This document shows, piece by piece, positions 6,706-9,882 of a stretch of DNA of 9,882 nt (its first letter is position 1; each line of letters opens with the position of its first letter). This DNA is from Chlamydiia bacterium (lineage in GTDB: Bacteria > Chlamydiota > Chlamydiia > Chlamydiales > FEN-1388), in the NCBI GenBank assembly GCA_023269335.1, contig JAHFTM010000005.1:11743-21624 (forward strand). Reading direction: 5' to 3'. Made by a program: the position numbers and the translations under genes. Below the pieces are notes generated by a model, which was not told where the DNA came from, ran no database searches, and worked only from the letters and a program-made list of their open reading frames with translations.

Positions 6706-7449
6706 CTAGCAGGCAATTTGATAGTGTTTCATAGCGAATCGTGCAAGAAAGCAAAGACTTGCTGTTCCATTGGCAACAAGTGCAATGACAACAAAGTTAC
6801 CCGTTGCTGTTACCAAAACAATACCCGTAATCTTCGCAATATTACCAACAACTTGAACGATGTTGTAGTAACTAAGTCCGTTTTGCATAATGTCTCTTCC
6901 CGCATCAGCAATGTCTAGCACAAAACCAACAATACCCAAAGTCTGTCTTGCACTTTCTAGCGTCACACCGATCAGAATTGAGCCTAATACAGGCGTATTG
7001 CCAACGAATGACACAATCTTTCCAAGATTCATAAGCTGGAGACTATCCAACCACTTCATCGTGCCAAGCACATCCGAAGCAAGCAAGCTCGTCATGCTTA
7101 TAATCTTTAAAAAGTTTGGAATTGAAACGTCTTCTGTAAGCCAAATGACGCGTTCATCAGACCACGTTCCATTTGCCCTTTTTCCAGCCGCGTCGCCAGA
7201 AAGCAGTGCATTTGCCTTGGAAACCCAGCTACGAGCTGCTGCAAACTCAGTAACAATTTTTACTGTAGCTGCAAGCGGCTGCAGTACTTTACGGTCTGCA
7301 TCAACACCTAAGTTGACATAGCTAACTGTTGTGTTAAACAAACGGCAAAGTTGAGTGAGGGCTTCAGTATCTTTAGTCATTTTGGCTGCACAGTCAAAGC
7401 CGTAATAGACTACATTTGACACTACATCTAGCATTGGGTTTGCGTTCAT
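6706..7449 (-). CDS. hydrophobic protein, candidate inclusion membrane (Inc-like) protein, second of a tandem pair
   Basis: I do not recognise this 247-residue protein by sequence. It has a moderately polar N-terminal half with no classical signal peptide. Hydrophobic stretches follow at about 145-180 and then a two-lobed one at about 198-238 (KITGIVLVTATG, then NFVVIALVANG and SLCFLARF), ending in a short tail. Such two closely spaced membrane segments are the hallmark of chlamydial Inc proteins. Residues 133-235 align with 149-255 of the neighbouring upstream protein (LQLMNLG against LQLVNLG, then TPVLG against IPVFG, then GIVG), so the two are likely paralogues. AGGAG lies 7 bases before the ATG, so this start is well supported. 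The 68-base gap after the upstream gene holds no clear promoter, so they are probably cotranscribed. The function is inferred from position only. Confidence 0.85.
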   Translation of the reverse strand: MNANPMLDVVSNVVYYGFDCAAKMTKDTEALTQLCRLFNTTVSYVNLGVDADRKVLQPLAATVKIVTEFAAARSWVSKANALLSGDAAGKRANGTWSDERVIWLTEDVSIPNFLKIISMTSLLASDVLGTMKWLDSLQLMNLGKIVSFVGNTPVLGSILIGVTLESARQTLGIVGFVLDIADAGRDIMQNGLSYYNIVQVVGNIAKITGIVLVTATGNFVVIALVANGTASLCFLARFAMKHYQIAC

Positions 7450-7505
7450 GTATTTTCTCCTAAACGTTATATATTTTCGTTCTACTTTTTACATTTGAAA
7501 ATTTA

Positions 7506-7521
7506 ATAGATAGCTATCTAT
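7506..7521. repeat. perfect 16-base palindrome spanning the upstream gene's stop codon
   Basis: ATAGATAG is followed directly by CTATCTAT, and the TAG stop of the 295-residue gene lies within it. The reverse strand continues TAAATTTTC, so a weak, A+T-rich terminator or attenuator between the two paralogues is conceivable. The stem would have to lose bases to form a loop, and it is not G+C-rich. It could equally be a protein binding site or chance. Confidence 0.35.
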
Positions 7522-8405
7522 ACTGCTGCTCCAGCAACACTAGCTCCACCAGGAGCACTTACAGATGATCCACCCGCAGATGCTATACCCATAGCTACGC
7601 TATGATTGTCAGTAGCACCTTTTTCCGGCAGTGGTTCTAGCAAAAATGCAGCTACACCTGTGCCACCTGCAATAACACCAAGCACTCCAAGGACAATCGG
7701 ATTAAATCCGCCAACGACAAGACATCCAAGGATAGCGCCTTCTGCAACAAGGTTGACAAGATCAACAATTCGGTAGGCTATTTCTTCGCCTCTTAAAAGG
7801 ACTCTTGCATCTTCGATTATGCAACCGACGATACCGCCAATGAAAAGGATTTCTATTGCAGGCATCATACCTGCTTTCAAAATCATTTGGCCAAATACAG
7901 GTATTTTAGCTACTGCATTTGTAACCATTCCTAGATTGACTAATTGAAGCTGAGCTGCCCAAAGTGCTACAACTCCTACACGAGCTGCTGCAAAACAGAC
8001 TTCAGCAACAACACCAAATGGTTTTCCTTTATCAAGATCTTTGAGGAATTTCGCATTTACAAAATAATCAGTTGACTGAACAATCTTAGTCACTGAAATA
8101 AAGTTTTCTACAGTCGAAAACACCTTCACAGCACCTTGAGAAATGCTGATTGGTTTGAAAAATTTCGACGCGTCCACCAAACTTACTACACTGCTCAGAG
8201 TATTTTTAAGAGCGTCAGGTGATTTACTAACACTACTAACTACTCCTGACATCCCTGTAACAACAGTTGTTGCGTGACCCCAGAAACATAGTGCACCGCA
8301 CACTGCCTCATCAAGTGTACGTGATAAACCTTTTGCCGCAATTGCAGGTAGGTCTTGCATAACCGCGCGTAGGTTTACAGGAAGTGATAATTCTACATCA
8401 GCCAT
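7518..8405 (-). CDS. hydrophobic protein at the Cap1 (CT529) position, candidate Inc-like membrane protein
   Basis: This encodes 295 residues from the ATG at 8405. An in-frame ATG at 8414 would add three residues but is directly abutted by its purine box. There is no N-terminal signal peptide. Residues 30-120 are Ser/Thr/Val-rich with amphipathic stretches. Hydrophobic segments are at about 138-160, 181-197 (EILFIGGIVGCII) and a two-lobed one at 221-256 (GAILGCLVVGGFNP, then IVLGVLGVIAGG and VAAFLL). The last 30 residues are Gly/Ala/Ser/Val-rich low complexity. The gene lies directly between fmt and the rplC side, where C. trachomatis has CT529/Cap1, of about 298 residues as I recall. Paralogy with the following gene is visible in the C-terminal half. 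Inclusion membrane location is inferred; a house-keeping membrane role cannot be excluded. Confidence 0.85.
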   Translation of the reverse strand: MADVELSLPVNLRAVMQDLPAIAAKGLSRTLDEAVCGALCFWGHATTVVTGMSGVVSSVSKSPDALKNTLSSVVSLVDASKFFKPISISQGAVKVFSTVENFISVTKIVQSTDYFVNAKFLKDLDKGKPFGVVAEVCFAAARVGVVALWAAQLQLVNLGMVTNAVAKIPVFGQMILKAGMMPAIEILFIGGIVGCIIEDARVLLRGEEIAYRIVDLVNLVAEGAILGCLVVGGFNPIVLGVLGVIAGGTGVAAFLLEPLPEKGATDNHSVAMGIASAGGSSVSAPGGASVAGAAV

Positions 8406-8413
8406 AACTTTCA

Positions 8414-8418
8414 TCCTT
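8414..8418 (-). promoter_or_regulatory. ribosome binding site deciding the start at 8405
   Basis: AAGGA on the reverse strand lies 8 bases before the ATG at 8405. Measured to the other in-frame ATG at 8414, the box overlaps the start codon. This is the same situation as at rplW, where the inner ATG is also the better spaced one. Confidence 0.6.
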
Positions 8419-8439
8419 CAGTAATAATGCTCAATTGCA

Positions 8440-8481
8440 TCTGGGGCCATAATACATGCGTTCAATGGGTCACACCCCAGA
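8440..8481 (-). promoter_or_regulatory. hairpin in the leader of the Cap1-position gene
   Basis: TCTGGGG (8440-8446) and CCCCAGA (8475-8481) form a perfect 7-bp stem. Inside it CCAT (8447-8450) can pair with ATGG (8465-8468), giving a longer, asymmetric hairpin. It ends about 34 bases before the start codon and has no T-run after it, so it does not look like a terminator. In the leader RNA it could affect stability or translation. Confidence 0.35.
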
Positions 8482-8494
8482 CAAACTGATCACG

Positions 8495-8524
8495 AAAATA
8501 CGACCTTCCTTTCTTTGATTGCAA
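8495..8524 (-). promoter_or_regulatory. possible promoter for the two hydrophobic protein genes
   Basis: On the reverse strand TTGCAA (8524-8519) and TATTTT (8500-8495) are 18 bases apart. Each matches four of six consensus positions. Transcription from near 8488 would place the hairpin at 8440-8481 just inside the 5' leader. The match is moderate, and read-through from fmt is also possible because no strong terminator follows fmt. Confidence 0.3.
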
Positions 8525-8537
8525 ATACTTTCTGCAT

Positions 8538-8576
8538 CTACCAGATTTTTGCTAGATATTTAGACTACTAGATTTT
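8538..8576. repeat. short direct repeats between fmt and the next gene
   Basis: CTACCAGATTTT (8538-8549) and CTACTAGATTTT (8565-8576) match at 11 of 12 positions. A partial third copy, CTAGATATT, lies between them at 8552-8560. They sit just upstream of the possible promoter and could be binding sites. In such A+T-rich DNA chance similarity is also likely. Confidence 0.3.
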
Positions 8577-8600
8577 GTAGGCAGTGAACAGTTACTTTAC

Positions 8601-9542
8601 TTATGACAACGAAAATTCTGTACTTGAAATGCTTTTAAGAAGTTCTTCAATCGGCATCACTTGCTTGCCTTCAAGCTGAACTTCTTTAAGCCAAATTCCG
8701 CCCTTATGACACGCAACTGCCAGGTCATCTTTGGCTTTAAAAACAAGAGTTTTTGGTGGTTGATTCAGCTCTGGGAAGTACTCAGAGCGTAAAATTTTGA
8801 GACGCCTTTTTTGCCCACGCACAAAAACATAGCTCCATGCGCCTGGATGTGGCGTAACTGCTCTGATGAGATTATGCACTTGCAAACCAGGCAACTCCCA
8901 ATTGATTTGACATTCTTGAGGTGTTATTTTATCAGCAAATGTTGCAAGAGTATGATCTTGTGGAAGCACAGTCCCCCTCCCCGTTGCAATATCATTGATC
9001 ACTTGCAACAGGCACTTGCATCCTAGGCTACAAAGTGCCTCTTCTAGTTCTGGGAAGGTAGTATTAGGATCGATAGAAATCTTTTCTGTTAGAAGAATAT
9101 CACCTGCATCCATCTTTAAAACCAGCTTGATAATACTGATTCCAGTTTCTCTATCTCCATGCATCAAACTGCGCTGAATGGGCGCGGCCCCTCGATGATT
9201 TGGAAGCAAACTTGCATGCACGTTAATGCAACCTAGACGCGGCAGGTCAAGTACCTGCTGTTTTATGATTTCTCCATAGGCCACAACAACGAAAAGATCT
9301 GCTTCAAATGACCGTAAAATTTCTACAAATTCTGGAGTTGAACATTTTTCAGGCTGAAAGAGCGGAACGTTGGGGATGAGAGCTGCATGTTCTATTTTTA
9401 CCGCAGGTGGAAGGTTATGCAAATTTCTACCTTGTGGTCGATCAGGCTTTGTGACTACAGCCGCAACATCAACCCCATTTTCTACAAGCACCTTTAAATG
9501 TGCTGCTGCAAAAGAAGGTGTACCAAAAAAGATGATCTTCAT
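8601..9542 (-). CDS. fmt: methionyl-tRNA formyltransferase
   Basis: A 313-residue protein, the usual length (315 in E. coli). It transfers the formyl group from 10-formyl-tetrahydrofolate to Met-tRNA(fMet) for translation initiation. The N-terminal Rossmann-type domain begins MKIIFFGTPSFAAAHLKVL, with VVTKPDRPQGRN at 29-40. The catalytic core reads CINVHASLLPNHRGAAPIQR at 105-124. Asn107, His109 and Asp145 (MDAGDILL) match E. coli Asn106, His108 and Asp144, so the enzyme should be active. The C-terminal domain is complete (INWELPG, then IRAVTPHPGAWSYV). The start overlaps the lpxA stop (ATGA) and has no good ribosome binding site, so translation is likely coupled to lpxA. Order lpxA-fmt is chlamydial. 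Confidence 0.97.
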   Translation of the reverse strand: MKIIFFGTPSFAAAHLKVLVENGVDVAAVVTKPDRPQGRNLHNLPPAVKIEHAALIPNVPLFQPEKCSTPEFVEILRSFEADLFVVVAYGEIIKQQVLDLPRLGCINVHASLLPNHRGAAPIQRSLMHGDRETGISIIKLVLKMDAGDILLTEKISIDPNTTFPELEEALCSLGCKCLLQVINDIATGRGTVLPQDHTLATFADKITPQECQINWELPGLQVHNLIRAVTPHPGAWSYVFVRGQKRRLKILRSEYFPELNQPPKTLVFKAKDDLAVACHKGGIWLKEVQLEGKQVMPIEELLKSISSTEFSLS

Positions 9543-9882
9543 GCATTCACAAGTGCGTTTTCAATCTCAGCTGAATTATCTGTTTTTACATGTTTAACAC
9601 CTTGAATTGCAATGAGTCCTCTTTTGGAAGACTTACAAAATTCAATGAAGTGCATCAATTCCGGAATGGGTTCGAGCTCCGCTACAATTGCATCGATTGC
9701 TTCATTTAAAGATAGTCCTGAACGATAAATAAAACGAAAGGCTTGACTGAGTAGCTTTCGCTTTGCAAGAGAAAACCCATGTCGCTTGAGCCCTACAAGA
9801 TTCAGTCCACCAAAACGATATGGACTACCTGCTCCTATGGTAAATGGAGGTATATCATTGGTCACTCGACTCATACCACCTA
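9539..9882 (-). CDS. lpxA: UDP-N-acetylglucosamine acyltransferase, C-terminal part (runs off the window)
   Basis: About 113 C-terminal residues are present; the beginning lies beyond 9882. The fragment starts with the last coil of the left-handed beta helix (GGMSRVTNDIPPFTIGAG). It continues into the alpha-helical C-terminal domain: GLNLVGLKRHGFS, then FIYRSGLSLNEAI, and a final SSKRGLI. LpxA is the cytoplasmic, trimeric enzyme that puts the first acyl chain on UDP-GlcNAc for lipid A. Compared with E. coli, Glu200 is replaced by Val, Arg205 by His, and the position of His191 by Pro. As I recall, Chlamydia LpxA also has Val and Pro at two of these. After the conserved domain it carries about 25 extra residues. 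The catalytic His is outside the window. Confidence 0.95.
   Translation of the reverse strand, partial: GGMSRVTNDIPPFTIGAGSPYRFGGLNLVGLKRHGFSLAKRKLLSQAFRFIYRSGLSLNEAIDAIVAELEPIPELMHFIEFCKSSKRGLIAIQGVKHVKTDNSAEIENALVNA

Noticed and set aside
6890..7321. 143-codon frame on the forward strand opposite the 247-residue protein gene
   Set aside because: The reverse-strand gene has a strong ribosome binding site, a terminator and similarity to its neighbour; the forward frame has none of these.
1..9882. CRISPR arrays, insertion sequences, tRNA or rRNA genes
   Set aside because: No regularly spaced repeats, transposase-like proteins, terminal inverted repeats with target duplications, or recognisable stable RNA genes were found.

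Overview
All recognisable genes lie on the minus strand, so transcription runs from high to low coordinates. The window reads as a chromosomal segment of a member of the phylum Chlamydiota, most likely an environmental lineage outside Chlamydia itself. Three things point there: the order lpxA - fmt - hydrophobic protein gene(s) - rplC - rplD - rplW - rplB; the absence of rpsJ in front of rplC; and the close fit of the ribosomal proteins to chlamydial ones as I remember them. In Chlamydia trachomatis the same place between fmt and rplC holds one gene, CT529, which encodes the inclusion membrane protein Cap1. The assignment rests on gene order and recalled sequences, not on a search.

Layout, in the direction of transcription. 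(1) 9882-8601: the 3' end of lpxA (lipid A synthesis), overlapping by 4 bases with a complete fmt (formylation of initiator Met-tRNA). (2) 8600-8406: a 195-base leader with short direct repeats, a possible promoter and a 7-bp hairpin. (3) 8405-6706: two tandem genes for hydrophobic proteins of about 295 and 247 residues. They look like divergent paralogues, and each has a two-lobed hydrophobic region near its C-terminus like that of chlamydial Inc proteins. A perfect 22-base palindrome followed by a T-rich stretch ends this unit. (4) 6640-6046: about 600 bases with no convincing gene, including a 130-base island of about 51% G+C with several hairpins, followed by A+T-rich sequence. (5) 6045-1: the S10-type ribosomal protein operon rplC, rplD, rplW, rplB, rpsS, rplV, rpsC, rplP, rpmC, rpsQ, rplN, rplX and the start of rplE. 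It is tightly packed, with gaps of -1 to 31 bases.

The ribosomal genes build both subunits: L3, L4, L23, L2, L22, L16, L29, L14, L24 and L5 for the large subunit, and S19, S3 and S17 for the small. Fmt supplies formyl-Met-tRNA for initiation, and LpxA starts lipid A synthesis for the outer membrane. The two hydrophobic proteins are the accessory element in otherwise conserved housekeeping surroundings. They are candidate secreted membrane proteins that act at the host vacuole.

The less ordinary features are the paired Cap1-position genes, a lysine-rich N-terminal extension of about 70 residues on L4, and the G+C-rich, hairpin-rich island in the long gap upstream of rplC.
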